A DNA stretch of 64,000 bases from Skermanella sp. TT6 (GCF_016653635.2 NZ_CP067422.1:61001-125000); one strand, 5' to 3'. Counted from the stretch's first letter, positions 36,303 to 48,627 are shown. Notes: generated from the letters alone by a model not told the origin. Numbers and translations: made by a program.

Positions 36303-37640
36303 TTACTTCCGCAGCGGCTTGCTGCCGTCATAGTAGCCGGCCTGGCCCAGGATCTCCTCGACCCGGGTGCCGATCGACCGGGCGCCTTCCTCGATGCCGA
36401 CATTGCCCAGCATCATCCGGGTGCCCCACTCGGCGACCACCTCGGAGATTTCCGGCCACTCGGCGAAGCGGGGGCGGAAGTCGGGAACGCCGCCGTCCCA
36501 GGACGTCACCATCGGCTGGACGAAGGGATAGCGCTTCTGGATGTCGGCATCCTTGTAGACCGAGGTGCGTCCGCTGACGCCGCCGGCCTCCACATAGGGC
36601 TTCGCCATCTCCTCGGATGTCACCCACTGGATGAACAGCCAGGCGGCCGCCTTCTTGTCGTCCGACGACTGCGCGTTGACGCCCAGCGAGAAGCCGCCCA
36701 GCGCCGGCTTCAGGCCGGCCGGTCCGGCGGGCTCGGTGGCGACCGCGAGGCAGTCGGTGATGCGCGACTTGGTCGGGTCGGCCAGCGTGCTGTAGAAGGC
36801 CGACCATTCCGTGATCATCGCGACGTTGCCCTGGGCCAGGGCGTTGACCGCCTCGGCATGGTCATAGTCGACGATGCCCGGCGGCATGATCTTCATCAGG
36901 TCCTGGCGGAACTTCAGGCCGGCCTGCGACTCCTGGGAGTTCAGGTTCGACTTGAACTGGTCGTCCAGCAGCGAGCCGCCGAACGGCCACAGCACGCGCA
37001 TGAAGCTGTCGGCCGATTGGGTCTCGCCCCGGCGGGACTGGAGCGCGAAGGCGTATTTCCGGTTCGCCTGGTCGGTCAGCTTGGGACCATAGACGTTCAG
37101 CAGCTCGTCCCAGGTCGCCGGCGGCTTGTCGAATCCGGCCTCCTGGAGCATGCACCTGTTGTAATAGAGCAGGCCCGAGTAATTGTCGAACGGCAGGCCG
37201 TAGACCTCGTCGCCCCAGGTGCCGAAGGATTCCAGCAGGATCGGGAAGAAGCCGTCCAGCTTCAGGTTCGGGTCCGCCAGGTCCTCGTCGTCGGTGAAGG
37301 TCTTGATCGGCTCCAGCCAGCCGTTGCCGGCGAACTCGCCGATCCAGACCACGTCGGTCAGGACCACGTCGATCTCGCCGCCCGCGGTGAAGTCGAGCAC
37401 CTGCCGCTCGCGGCTGTTCTCGTAGGGAACGATCTCGTAATTGACCTTGATGCCGGTCTTCTTCTCGAACTCCGGCAGCAGCTTGATCGCGGCGGCGTAG
37501 CCGGGCCGGTCAAGGAAGATCGCCTTGATGCTGGTGCCCTTGTAGGGCTCCGCCGCCTGTTCCAGCGTCCAGGCCATGGCGCTGGTGGACGATACGAGCG
37601 CCGCCGCGAAGGCGATGGCGCACGCAAGCTTTTTCCTCAT
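36303..37640 (-). CDS. ABC sugar/polyol-binding protein
   Basis: The 445-residue periplasmic protein has a signal peptide ([18 protein letters not shown], ending near AMA) and the SBP_bac_1 fold, with [30 protein letters not shown] and a C-terminal Trp/Gly region. ATG 37640 follows GGAGGG; the GTG one codon earlier is less likely. It resembles binding proteins for polyols such as sorbitol and mannitol in rhizobial systems, but the ligand is not proven. Confidence 0.92.
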   Translation of the reverse strand: MRKKLACAIAFAAALVSSTSAMAWTLEQAAEPYKGTSIKAIFLDRPGYAAAIKLLPEFEKKTGIKVNYEIVPYENSRERQVLDFTAGGEIDVVLTDVVWIGEFAGNGWLEPIKTFTDDEDLADPNLKLDGFFPILLESFGTWGDEVYGLPFDNYSGLLYYNRCMLQEAGFDKPPATWDELLNVYGPKLTDQANRKYAFALQSRRGETQSADSFMRVLWPFGGSLLDDQFKSNLNSQESQAGLKFRQDLMKIMPPGIVDYDHAEAVNALAQGNVAMITEWSAFYSTLADPTKSRITDCLAVATEPAGPAGLKPALGGFSLGVNAQSSDDKKAAAWLFIQWVTSEEMAKPYVEAGGVSGRTSVYKDADIQKRYPFVQPMVTSWDGGVPDFRPRFAEWPEISEVVAEWGTRMMLGNVGIEEGARSIGTRVEEILGQAGYYDGSKPLRK

Positions 37641-37688
37641 CACGTTCCCTCCAGGATGTTTTTGATGGAATGCTGTTTGATCCGCAGG

Positions 37689-38720
37689 TCAGGTCTGGTT
37701 CGGCAGGATGATGGTCTTCACCGCGCCGTCGTGGAATTCGGCCGGATAGCTGAAGGCGTCGTCGGCCTTTTCGAGGGCGAAGCGATGGGTCACCATGGTA
37801 TCCACGTCCACCCGGCCGTCGGCGACCAGCTTGATGGCGCGCTCGTAGACATGGCCCATGCGCCGCGACATCTTGATGTCCAGACCCTTGCGCCGCAGCA
37901 GCGACGCGCTGAGCGGGACGTACTGGTCGCCGTCGGGAATGCCGACCAGCACGACCCGGCCGCCGATCCGGGCGGACTCGGCCGCGATCTGGAAGCCCAT
38001 GGGCGAGTTGGTCGCCTCCAGCACCAGGTCGACGCCCCGGCCGCCGGTCCAGTCGGCGATCGCCGCGTGGCTGTCGGCGACCTCGTCGGCTCCCAGCTTC
38101 TTCGCCAGGCTGGAGCGGTAATCCACGGGATCGATCGCGTAGACCTTGTCCTTGCACATCAGCTTGGCGAGCTGGAGCAGGCACAGCCCGATCGGGCCGC
38201 TGCCGATGATCGCGACGGTCTCCAGCACCCGCTTCATCTTGGCCAGGTCCATGGCGTGGATCGCGACGCCCAGCGGCTCCAGCATGACCGCCTGGATGTC
38301 GGTGAAATCGTCCGGCACCGGGAAGATCTGGCTGGGGGCGGCGGAGATCAGCTCGGTCATGGCGCCGTGGGTGGTCGGCGGCGCGCCCATGAACTCGACG
38401 TTCGGGCACAGGTTGACGTGGCCGCGCTCGCACCATTCGCAGTGGCCGCAGGGCTTCGCCGGATCGACCGCGACCAGCTGGCCGGCCTTCAGGCCCAGGT
38501 CCGGCCGGTCCTCGATCACGCGGGCGGCGAACTCGTGCCCCGGCACGAAGGGCTGGCTGATCCGGGCGGAGCCGATCGCCCCTTCCTTGTAGTAATGCAG
38601 GTCGCTGCCGCATACGCCGACGGCGCTGACGCTCAGGAGAACCTCGTTGCCCGCGGGCCGGGGGGTCGGCTTGTCGCCCACCCGGATATCCCGGATCCCG
38701 TGGATGTACGCGGCGCGCAT
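37689..38720 (-). CDS. Zinc polyol dehydrogenase (sorbitol/xylitol DH type)
   Basis: The 343-residue medium-chain dehydrogenase has the catalytic zinc region GHEFAARVIEDRP, the structural-zinc cysteines CGHCEWCERGHVNLC, and the cofactor motif VAIIGSGPIGLC. It belongs to the sorbitol/xylitol (L-iditol 2-) dehydrogenase group, which oxidises a polyol to a ketose with NAD. AAGGAGGAG lies upstream of the ATG. It is the promoter-proximal gene of the minus-strand operon, consistent with oxidation of the imported polyol before phosphorylation. Confidence 0.92.
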   Translation of the reverse strand: MRAAYIHGIRDIRVGDKPTPRPAGNEVLLSVSAVGVCGSDLHYYKEGAIGSARISQPFVPGHEFAARVIEDRPDLGLKAGQLVAVDPAKPCGHCEWCERGHVNLCPNVEFMGAPPTTHGAMTELISAAPSQIFPVPDDFTDIQAVMLEPLGVAIHAMDLAKMKRVLETVAIIGSGPIGLCLLQLAKLMCKDKVYAIDPVDYRSSLAKKLGADEVADSHAAIADWTGGRGVDLVLEATNSPMGFQIAAESARIGGRVVLVGIPDGDQYVPLSASLLRRKGLDIKMSRRMGHVYERAIKLVADGRVDVDTMVTHRFALEKADDAFSYPAEFHDGAVKTIILPNQT

Positions 38721-38741
38721 GCTGGGTCTCCTCCTTGACTT

Positions 38742-38803
38742 TTGTAAGAATGAATTTACAAATATCGTATTGTGAGGAAACTAAGAGTGTCAAGCTTTTG
38801 TAA
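38742..38803. promoter_or_regulatory. Divergent promoter and operator of the polyol locus
   Basis: On the minus strand TTGACA (38788-38793) and TACGAT (38764-38769) are 18 bp apart. The inverted repeat TTGTAA-N8-TTACAA (38742-38761) lies just downstream of the -10, where a repressor would block transcription. A second TTTTGTAA half-site (38796-38803) is next to the -35. The AT-rich block also serves the ABC ATPase gene on the + strand. Confidence 0.65.
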
Positions 38804-38887
38804 TTCCGACAATACATTTATTCGGCTTAGCCAGGGTTGGGGACGAGCACCGGTGCGAGAACGAGAAACTTGGGGAGGGGAGAGCAA

Positions 38888-40000
<1,113 letters not shown>

Positions 40001-40043
40001 GGCTGCCCGCCTCCCCTCCCCTTTTCCCGAGAGCAGGTGCGTG

Positions 40044-41540
40044 ATGGCAGACATCTACGTGATCGGCATCGACGCAGGCACCGAGAGCATGCGGGCGGGC
40101 GTCTTCGACCTGGACGGCGGTCTGGTCGCCGAGGGCGTGACGCCGATCGAGACCCGGTTTCCCCAGGCCAGCTGGGCCGAGCAGAGTCCGGAGGATTGGT
40201 GGCGGGCGCTCGGCGCCTCGGTCCGCCAGGCGGTCGGCAAGGCCGGCATCCGTCCCGACCAGGTGGTCGGCCTCGCCGCCGACACCACCTGCTGCACGGT
40301 GGTGGCGATGGACGACCGGGGCCGCTCGCTCCGCCCCGCGATCATCTGGATGGACATGCGGGCCGCCCCCCAGGCTGCCCGCATCGCGGCGCTGGACGAC
40401 CCGGCGCTGAAGGTGAACAATGCCGGCCGCGGCCCCGTCTCGGCCGAGTGGATGATCCCCAAGTCGCTCTGGATGGCCGAGAACCAGCCCGACCTGTTCG
40501 AGCAGGCCGACTATGTCTGCGACTGCCAGGACTACATCAATTTCCACCTGACCGGCCGCATGGTCGCCAACATCACCAGCGCCTCGACCCGCTGGCACTA
40601 TGACAGCCGGACCGGCTACGCCGCCGGCCTGCTGTCCAAGCTCGGACTGACCGCCCTGCTCGACCGCTGGCCGCGCGAGGTGCTGCCGCTGGGCCAGGTG
40701 ATCGGCGGCCTGACCCCGGCCGCCGCCGAGCATCTGGGACTTCCCGCCGGCCTTCCGGTCGCCCAGGGCGGATCGGACGCGTTCATCGGGATGATCGGAC
40801 TGGGCGTGGTCCAGCCGAACCGGCTCGCCATGATCACCGGTTCCTCCCACAACCATCTGGGCTTCGTGGGCGAGGAGGTCCATGGCGCCGGCTTCTGGGG
40901 AACATATCCCGACGCGGTGATCCCCGGCCTGCATGCGATCGAGGGCGGCCAGACCTCCACCGGGTCGGTGATCGCCTGGTTCAAGCGCCTGATCGATTCC
41001 GGCATCACCTATGAGCGCCTGAACGCCGAGGCCGCGGAGCTGCCGCCCGGGTCGGAAGGTCTGGTCGTGCTGGACCATTTCCAGGGCAACCGGACGCCCT
41101 ACACGGACTCCGCCTCGCGCGGGGCGATCACCGGCCTGACCCTGCGCCACGGGCCGGCGCACATCTTCCGCGCCATGATGGAGAGCGTCGCCTTCGGCAC
41201 CGAATTGATCCTGGAGACCATGGGCGCCGCCGGCTTCAAGCCGGAGGACGTGGTGGTCTGCGGCGGGGCGACCAATTCGGACCTGTGGATCCAGATCCAC
41301 GCCGACGTGTCCGGCCTGCCGCTCAAGCTGACCCGCATCGCCAACGCGCCCATGCTGGGCAGCGCCGTGCTGGCCGCGGTCGGGGCCGGCCATTACGACG
41401 ATATCGCGACGGCGGCGGGCCGCATGGTCCAGGTGGTCCGGACGGTCGAGCCGGACATGAAGCGCTACGAGGCGTACCGGCCGGTCTATGATTCCTACAA
41501 GGCGCTCTACCCGGCGCTCAAGGTCGTGCTTCGGCCGTAG
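40044..41540 (+). CDS. FGGY pentulose kinase (ribulokinase-like)
   Basis: The 498-residue kinase starts YVIGIDAGTESMRAGVFD and has the C-terminal FGGY region VCGGATNSDLWIQIHADVSG. The pattern PQASWAEQSPEDWW and LAADTTCCTVV is that of D-ribulose/xylulose-type kinases. It should phosphorylate the ketose made by the polyol dehydrogenase. ATG 40044 is preferred over GTG 40041. It follows the ATPase gene by 43 nt in one operon and overlaps the convergent HAD gene by 34 bp. Confidence 0.9.
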   Translation: MADIYVIGIDAGTESMRAGVFDLDGGLVAEGVTPIETRFPQASWAEQSPEDWWRALGASVRQAVGKAGIRPDQVVGLAADTTCCTVVAMDDRGRSLRPAIIWMDMRAAPQAARIAALDDPALKVNNAGRGPVSAEWMIPKSLWMAENQPDLFEQADYVCDCQDYINFHLTGRMVANITSASTRWHYDSRTGYAAGLLSKLGLTALLDRWPREVLPLGQVIGGLTPAAAEHLGLPAGLPVAQGGSDAFIGMIGLGVVQPNRLAMITGSSHNHLGFVGEEVHGAGFWGTYPDAVIPGLHAIEGGQTSTGSVIAWFKRLIDSGITYERLNAEAAELPPGSEGLVVLDHFQGNRTPYTDSASRGAITGLTLRHGPAHIFRAMMESVAFGTELILETMGAAGFKPEDVVVCGGATNSDLWIQIHADVSGLPLKLTRIANAPMLGSAVLAAVGAGHYDDIATAAGRMVQVVRTVEPDMKRYEAYRPVYDSYKALYPALKVVLRP

Positions 41541-42274
41541 CGCCTCAGCATCTCGACGGTGACGCAGCGCTCCCCGGCGCCGATGCCGCCGAGGTGCAGG
41601 AACGGCGCGTCGGGCTCGCCCAGGTCCGACAGCACGCCCATGGCGTAGCGCAGGTCCTCGAAGCGGGTATAGTCGCTGGTGGTGGCGAGCGTCGGGATGC
41701 CGGCGCGCCGCGCCGCCATGACGCCGTTGTAGGAGTCCTCGATCGCGACGCAGGCTTCCGCCGGAAGCCCGAGCCGGTCGAGCGCCAGCAGGTAGACGTC
41801 CGGCGCCGGCTTCTTGGCCGCCACCATGTCGCCGGCGGCGATCACCTCGAACAGGCCCAGGGCGTCCGGCCCCAGCGCCTGCCTCAGCAGGATCTTCACG
41901 TTGGGCAGGCTGGTGGTGGTCGCGATGGCGAGCCGCAGGCCGGCGTCCGCCGCCTCCCGGATCAGCCGCGCCACGCCGGGGCGGAGCGCTATGCCGCCCT
42001 CCGCGAGGTTGGCGACGTAGCGGTCGGTCTTGGCCTTGTGGATCTCGCCGACGATCGGCTCCACCCTGCCCGCCTCCGCCGGGCGGTGGCGGCCGACATA
42101 ATCGCGGATGCGCTCCTTGCCGCCGGTCACCCTGAGCAACTCGGCATAGAGCCGGCGGTCCCAGTGCCAGTCCAGGCCGAAGCTGCCGAAGGTCTCGTTG
42201 AAGGCCCGGCGATGCTCCTCCTCGGTTTCCGCGAGGGTGCCGTCGACGTCGAAGATGATCGCCTGAAGGGTCAT
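41507..42274 (-). CDS. HAD-family phosphatase (CbbY-like)
   Basis: The 255-residue protein has the HAD motifs FDVDGTLAETEEEH, ATTTS, KKPAPDVY and EDSYNGVMAA. The helical cap places it with CbbY and beta-phosphoglucomutase-like enzymes. CbbY hydrolyses xylulose 1,5-bisphosphate, so a housekeeping role on pentulose phosphates beside the kinase is attractive but inferred. The start is the ATG at 42274; a longer frame lacks HAD residues. Confidence 0.88.
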   Translation of the reverse strand: MTLQAIIFDVDGTLAETEEEHRRAFNETFGSFGLDWHWDRRLYAELLRVTGGKERIRDYVGRHRPAEAGRVEPIVGEIHKAKTDRYVANLAEGGIALRPGVARLIREAADAGLRLAIATTTSLPNVKILLRQALGPDALGLFEVIAAGDMVAAKKPAPDVYLLALDRLGLPAEACVAIEDSYNGVMAARRAGIPTLATTSDYTRFEDLRYAMGVLSDLGEPDAPFLHLGGIGAGERCVTVEMLRRYGRSTTLSAG

Positions 42275-42425
42275 CGCCGTGCCTCTTCGATTATTGCCGC
42301 TGTCCGGGCCTTCAGTATGCAGTCCCCCAGCCCCGCCTTGAAGACGTTTCTCCCCTTCCGTCCCGCAACGATTCCACGACTTTCGGGTTGATCCGCCCGA
42401 CACTCGGACCAAGACCGGACGGACG

Positions 42426-43342
42426 ATGCGGAAGAAGCTGGGGCGCTACCGGGACCCGACGCGGATGGCGATCCAGACCGGCGTCGCGGCCGTGCTGATC
42501 GTTCCGGCCACCCCCTGCCCCAGGCCGTGGCGCTCTTCGTCGTGGGGACGGCGCTGGTCTTCATCGCCGGGATCTGGCCCGGGCTGAGGTTCGGCGCGAT
42601 CGCCGCGGCAATCCTGATCCTGGCGCCGCCTCCCGACGAGGCCGACGTGCTGGCGACCGCGGCGGGGCGGGCCACCCAGATCGTGCTGGGGGCGGTGATC
42701 GCGACCGTCACGTCGCGCCTGCTGTTTCCGGCCTCGGCCCATCGCCAGTCGGCGCGGCACGTCTCGCGCGCCCTCGACCTGTGCGCCGACCTGCTGGGGG
42801 AGGTGACCGACGAGCTTCTTGGCCGGCAGAAGGAGCCGTCGCGGATCGCGGAGCTGGACGACCAGATCCTGGGAGCCTTGCAGGCGGCCGAAAGCTCGGC
42901 GTCGCAGTCGCGCCGGCCGATCGAACGCCGACGGCGGAGTCACGACCGGATCAACGATCCCGTCAGGATCGTGAGGTGCGCCCAGCATCTGTGGCATACC
43001 ATCGTCTTTGCGCAGCGGACCGGCGGAGGCCCGCTGGCTTCCGGGCCGCGCGAACCGCTGGCGGACCCCCTGTACCGTTTATCCGAAGCCGCCCGCGCCC
43101 ATCTCCTGGAGCTCTCCCAAGCGATCCGGTCGGGCGATCCCCTGCCCCGGATCGACGCCGTCCGGGACGCGAGGCATGCGCTGGAAATCGCCCTGGCCGA
43201 GGTCCGCCGGCAGGGCGCCACCCGCAGCCTCCCGGCGGACGAGGCGGAGCGGGTGTTCGCCCTGTCGCTCGCCATGGACCATCTGGTCAGCAACCTTGAC
43301 TCCCTGACCAAGCTGGCCCGGCCGCCGCAGGAGCAGCGGTAG
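42426..43342 (+). pseudogene. FUSC-family membrane protein, disrupted
   Basis: An ATG at 42426 begins MRKKLGRYRDPTRMAIQTGV, a normal FUSC (aromatic/fusaric-acid exporter-like) start, but this frame stops after ~50 codons. From about 42527 a different frame continues with VALFVVGTALVFIAGIWPG and the family's second membrane segment and cytoplasmic helices. The expected first group of helices is short or missing, so an internal deletion with frameshift is likely. The downstream frame alone (271 codons from GTG 42527) is an alternative but would lack the first membrane helices. Confidence 0.65.
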
Positions 43343-43358
43343 ACGAAGGCGCCTCGCT

Positions 43359-43706
43359 TCAGTATTGGAGCCGGTCAATGATCCTCTGCGTGTGATCCTC
43401 TCCTCCGAAGAAGACGGCAAGAATCCTGACTTCCGACCTGACCTCGTCGATCTCGAAGTAGAAGATGAACTTTTCTTTGGTCACAGTGCGCAGGCCCGGC
43501 CATATTCCGGGATGCTCGGTACCCCGATGCGGGTTTCTGTCGAATGTCCGCATATAGGCGGCGGCAGCTTTGACGCGGGCGGCGGCACGGTCGCCGGCAT
43601 CCTCGGGGCTATCCCCCAGGTTCCGGAATGTTTTGAAGAGGAAGCTTTCAATCAGCGCCAAGTCGCGGACGACGCCCCTGGCCGGACGGACGTCATAGAT
43701 CCGCAC
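43359..43706 (-). CDS. ParE/RelE-type toxin
   Basis: The ~115-residue protein starts VRIYDVRPARGVVRDLALIE and ends with VRSEVRILAVFFGGEDHTQ, the beta-rich core of ParE/RelE toxins. ParE toxins poison gyrase and RelE toxins cut mRNA; the class cannot be separated by eye. I use GTG 43706, which overlaps the antitoxin by 14 bp; a TTG at 43727 would add seven residues. It is convergent with the FUSC remnant. Confidence 0.82.
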   Translation of the reverse strand: MRIYDVRPARGVVRDLALIESFLFKTFRNLGDSPEDAGDRAAARVKAAAAYMRTFDRNPHRGTEHPGIWPGLRTVTKEKFIFYFEIDEVRSEVRILAVFFGGEDHTQRIIDRLQY

Positions 43707-43965
43707 GATCTTGTCTTCTGTTGTCAAGCATCGCGTCGATGTCCCGCTCGCTTTCCTCGAGAGAGACGAAGCTTTCCGAATGGCGCCGCTCGATCAGTGC
43801 CCGCAGGCCGGTGATTTCCGCATCGCGCGCCTCGTTGTCGCGCCTGAGCAGTTCGAGTCCCTGTTGAAGCACCGCGCTGAGACTGGAATACCGACCGGCG
43901 GTCACAAGGCTTCGGGCATATGCTTCCTGCTCATCCGTCAAGGAAATCGATGTCTTGACCGTCAT
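43693..43965 (-). CDS. ParD-type antitoxin
   Basis: The 90-residue protein starts MTVKTSISLTDEQEAYARSL, the ribbon-helix-helix DNA-binding domain of ParD, and continues with GRYSSLSAVLQQGLELLRR and a charged toxin-binding tail. An in-frame ATG at 44001 would add 12 residues but lies only 2 nt from the operator palindrome, so I prefer 43965. It precedes and overlaps the toxin gene. Confidence 0.85.
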   Translation of the reverse strand: MTVKTSISLTDEQEAYARSLVTAGRYSSLSAVLQQGLELLRRDNEARDAEITGLRALIERRHSESFVSLEESERDIDAMLDNRRQDRADL

Positions 43966-44002
43966 GTCAAAATCCCGAAAGCCGATGTCCGTGTCGTTCA
44001 TA

Positions 44003-44020
44003 TGCTACCACCCGGTAGCA
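44003..44020. promoter_or_regulatory. Operator palindrome of the ParDE-type module
   Basis: TGCTACC-N4-GGTAGCA is a perfect inverted repeat 38 bp upstream of the antitoxin start, the usual place for autoregulatory ribbon-helix-helix binding. It also lies between the module and the end of the ABC operon. Confidence 0.6.
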
Positions 44021-44041
44021 CCGCCTTCAACGCCAGTGGCT

Positions 44042-45006
44042 TCACCCGTAAAGATGGCAGCTCACCAGATGCGGCCTGTCCGGGGTGCCGATGTTCCGCT
44101 CCGCCGGTTCGATGCTGCGGCAATGGTCCATGGCGGCGGGGCAGCGCGGGTGGAAGGGACAGCCGGGCGGCGGTGATTCCGGATTGGGCAGGTCGCCGGC
44201 CAGGACGGTGCGGGCGCGACGCCGCTCCGGGTCCGGTTGCGGGATCGCCGACAGCAGCGCCCGGGTGTAGGGATGCGCCGGCTCGGCATAGAGCGCGTCG
44301 ACGTCGGCCAGCTCGACGATCCGGCCCAGATACATCACCGCGACCCGGTCGCTGATGTAGCGGATCACGGCGAGGTCGTGGGAGATGAACAGGTAGGACA
44401 GGTTCATCTCCGCCCGCAGCGCCACCAGCAGGTTCAGCACCTGGGACTGGATCGACAGGTCCAGGGCGGAGACCGGCTCGTCCGCGACGACCAGCTTGGG
44501 CTTCAGCGCGATCGCCCGGGCGATGCCGATGCGCTGGCGCTGCCCGCCGGAGAACTCGTGCGGGTAGCGCCGGGCGGCGTCCGGCGGAAGCCCGACCTTC
44601 TCCAGGAGCTGGGCGACCTCTGCCCGGCGCTCGGCCCGGCTGCCGATGCCGTGGATATCCAGCGGCTCCCGGATGATGTCGCCGACGCTCATTCGGGGGT
44701 CGAGCGAGGCGTAGGGGTCCTGGAAGATGATCTGCATGTCGCGGCGCCTGGTCCGGAGCGCACGCGCCGGCAAGGCCCCGATGTCCTCGCCGTCGAACCG
44801 GATCGCGCCGGAGGTAGGCTCCACCAGCCGCAGGCACAGCCGCGCCAGGGTGGACTTGCCGCAGCCGGACTCGCCGACGATGCCGATCGTCTCGCCGCGG
44901 CGCTGGCTCAGGCTGACGCCGTTGACGGCATGGATCACGCCGCCGCCCTTGATCGGGAAATGCTTGGTCAGGTTCTCGACCGTCAGCAGGTCGTCGGGGG
45001 AGTTCG

Positions 45007-45010
<4 letters not shown>
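44042..45010 (-). CDS. Peptide-type ABC ATPase (DppF/OppF-like)
   Basis: The 322-residue ATPase has [39 protein letters not shown] and [14 protein letters not shown]. The C-terminal oligopeptide-transporter extension with [14 protein letters not shown] carries the cysteines proposed to bind an iron-sulfur cluster in this subfamily. Its ATG overlaps the previous ATPase stop by 4 nt. It is the last gene of the six-gene operon. Confidence 0.92.
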
Positions 45011-45995
<985 letters not shown>

Positions 45996-45999
<4 letters not shown>

Positions 46000-46952
46000 G
46001 ACAGCACCACCCGCGGGAAGTAGAAGCTCACCACCCAGTTCGGCATGTCCACGATCTCGCTGACGCGCAGGTCGCCGCAGACGCTGCACAGCATGTAGGC
46101 CTCCACCGCCGACATGCCGTGCCGGGCGGTCAGCAGGTCGATCATGCCCGACACGGCGGCCCGCGCCCCTTCCATCAGGTCGGGGCCGACGCCGGTGGTC
46201 ACCTCGTACCCTTCCGCGTCCAGGTGGCGGGTCACCGGCCCGCGGGTGCGGAAGCGCGGGAAGGCCAGGTCGGCGCCCTTGACCAGCTCGAACTTCAGGG
46301 TGACGTCCATCGGGCTCTCGATCGCGGTGCCGCAGACCTCGCCGTCGCCCTGGGCCGCGTGGGTGTCGCCGACGGAGAAGAGGGCTCCCGCCACCTCGAC
46401 CGGCAGGTACAGCTCGGTGCCGGCGCACAGGTCGCGGACGTCCAGGTTGCCCCCTACCCTGCGCGGCGGAACCACGCTGTGCAGCCCCGGCTCGGCCGGC
46501 GCCAGCCCGATCGTGCCGGTGAAGGGCTTCAGCGGCACCCGGCCGCCGGGTCCGTAGAGGGCCGGCGCCATGCTGGCGGGATCGTACTTCCAGATGTGCA
46601 GCGCGGCCTCGGTGAACTGGTCGGCCAGCAGCCCGAACCCGGGAATGTTGGCGGTCCAGCCCCAGCCCGACGGCCTGAAGGAGACCAGGGTCACCTTCAG
46701 CGCGTCGCCCGGCTCCGCCCCGTCGATATGGACCGGGCCGGTGACCGGGTTGACCTTGCCGAAATCGAGCCGGAGCAGGTCGTCCAGCACGCTGCCGGGG
46801 CCGAGCTGCCCGCCCGAGCTGTCCACCGTCTCGAACTCCACGGTCTCGCCCGGGGCGATGGTCAGGACCGGGGCGTTGGAATTGTCCCAGCCATGGTGGT
46901 GGCAGTGACGGTGGATGGTGTGGCCGGGCGCATGGGTGTGGTTACTGGACAT
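45996..46952 (-). CDS. Acetamidase/formamidase
   Basis: The 318-residue protein shows the FmdA_AmdA pattern: [20 protein letters not shown] near the start, [32 protein letters not shown], and a Cys-rich end ([20 protein letters not shown]). These enzymes hydrolyse short amides to ammonia and an acid in the cytoplasm. The ATG at 46952 overlaps the binding-protein stop by 11 nt. Its place inside a peptide-type ABC operon suggests that the imported solute is or contains an amide. Confidence 0.9.
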
Positions 46953-48570
46953 CGGTTGCGTACACTTGCTCGTAGTTGACCGGGATATGGACGGGATCGA
47001 CGAAGATCGCATCCGGGCCGCCCATGCGGGCGCTGTGCATGGTGAAGCGCTGCTCGTTGAACACGGGAGCCCAGGGGGCGTCCTCCATGATCTTCAGGTA
47101 GATGTCGCGCCAGGCGGCGGTGCGCTCCTCCTCCTTCGCGGGATCGACCATGGCATCGGCCGCCGCAGCCTTGGCGTCCAGGTCCTTGTTGCAGTACCAG
47201 GACCAGTTCCAGCCGCCCGGCACCGCGCCGGCGCAGCCCAGGATCGGGCCGTAGAAGTTGGACGGGTCGGGGAAGTCCGCGATCCAGGCCATGCCGCCGG
47301 ACCAGATCATGGGGGCGCCCTTCGGCTCCCCGCCGGCCGCGATCACGTTGGCCTGGGCCAGCGTCTTGACCGCCGCCCGGATGCCGACCGCGGCGAGGTC
47401 CTGCTGGATCGCCTGGACGATGCGCGGGTTGGGGTCGGTGTTGTTGGCCAGGATCTCGGTATCGAAGCCGTCGGGGAACCCGGCCTCGGCCAGCAGCGCC
47501 TTGGCCTTGTTCTGGTCGAAAGCGTAGCCCTGGTAGTCCTTGGCATAGCCGGGCATGGTCGGCGGCAGCGGCTGGGTCGCCGGAACGGCGCGGCCGTTGA
47601 TGATCCGGACGATGCGGTCCTTGTTGATCGCCATGTTGACGGCCCGGCGGACCCGGACGTCGTCGAACGGCTTCATCGTCACGTTCATCGTGACGTAGCC
47701 GGTATGGAGCTGGCCGCCCTCGGCGATCAGGTCCTTGTTCTTCGCGTTGCCGCGGACTTCCAGGAAGCGAGCCGGCGGGATGCCGTCGCCCAGCACGTCC
47801 ACCTCGCCCCGTTCCAGCCGGAGCAGGGCAACGGTCGGCTCCTGCCCGATCTCGAAGGTGATCTGGTCCAGGTGCGGCAGCCCCTGTTCGAAATAGTCGG
47901 GGTTGCGCTCGAACACGACGCGCTGGCCCAGCACCCACTCCGCCAGCTTGAAGGCGCCCGTGCCGACCGGCTGCTTGCCGAAATCGGCGCCGGATTTCTC
48001 GACCTCCTCCTTCGGGACGGCGAAGGAGAAGTTGATCGCCATCACGTGCAGGAACGTCGCGTCGGGGCGCGACAGCTCGATCCTGACGGTTTGCGGGTCG
48101 ACCACCGTGATGCCGGACAGGCTGCCGTCGCCGGCCGTCGCCTCCTCGAAGCCCTTGATCGAGCCGAAGAAGCCGGCGCCCGGGCTCTGGGTCGCGGGGT
48201 TGACGGTGCGCTCGATCGAATACTTGATGTCGTCGGCGGCGAGCGCCCGCCCGTTGTGGAACTTGACCCCCTGCCGGAGCTTGAAGGTGTAGGTCATGCC
48301 GTCGGCCGACATCTCGTAGCTCTCGGCCAGGTTGGGCCGCAGGGTCGTGGTACCGGGCTCGTAATCCATCAGGCCGTCGAACAGGGCCTTGATCATCGAC
48401 CAGTTCTGCCAGTCGTAACCGATCGCCGGGTCCAGCGTCGCGACGTCGTCCTTGTAGGTCACGACCATCGAGCCGCCGTTCTTGATGTCGGCGGCGCCGG
48501 CTGCCTGAGTGAGTGCGGTTCCGCACAGCAGGGACGACGCGAGGGCGCCGGCAAGCATCAGGGTACGCAT
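46942..48570 (-). CDS. Peptide-type ABC solute-binding protein
   Basis: The 542-residue periplasmic protein has a signal peptide (MRTLMLAGALASSLLCG, to about AAGA) and the SBP_bac_5 fold: LRPNLAESYEMSADGMTYTF, KFHNGRALAADDIKYSIER, and a C-terminal EQRFTMHS region. CAGGAGG lies upstream of the ATG. It binds a peptide or similar nitrogen-rich solute. It follows the two permease genes rather than preceding them, which is less common. Confidence 0.93.
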   Translation of the reverse strand: MRTLMLAGALASSLLCGTALTQAAGAADIKNGGSMVVTYKDDVATLDPAIGYDWQNWSMIKALFDGLMDYEPGTTTLRPNLAESYEMSADGMTYTFKLRQGVKFHNGRALAADDIKYSIERTVNPATQSPGAGFFGSIKGFEEATAGDGSLSGITVVDPQTVRIELSRPDATFLHVMAINFSFAVPKEEVEKSGADFGKQPVGTGAFKLAEWVLGQRVVFERNPDYFEQGLPHLDQITFEIGQEPTVALLRLERGEVDVLGDGIPPARFLEVRGNAKNKDLIAEGGQLHTGYVTMNVTMKPFDDVRVRRAVNMAINKDRIVRIINGRAVPATQPLPPTMPGYAKDYQGYAFDQNKAKALLAEAGFPDGFDTEILANNTDPNPRIVQAIQQDLAAVGIRAAVKTLAQANVIAAGGEPKGAPMIWSGGMAWIADFPDPSNFYGPILGCAGAVPGGWNWSWYCNKDLDAKAAAADAMVDPAKEEERTAAWRDIYLKIMEDAPWAPVFNEQRFTMHSARMGGPDAIFVDPVHIPVNYEQVYATDVQ

Positions 48571-48627
48571 GTCCGTAAAGCCTCCTGTAGCTGTTCGTCT
48601 TGTGATTTTTTCATTCGAGCCATGGGG

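Noticed and set aside
32667-38738. A 2000-codon open frame on the + strand
   Set aside because: It is antisense to the polyol genes, is Arg/Gly/Asp/His-rich with no domain, and is explained by GC-rich third positions of the real minus-strand genes.
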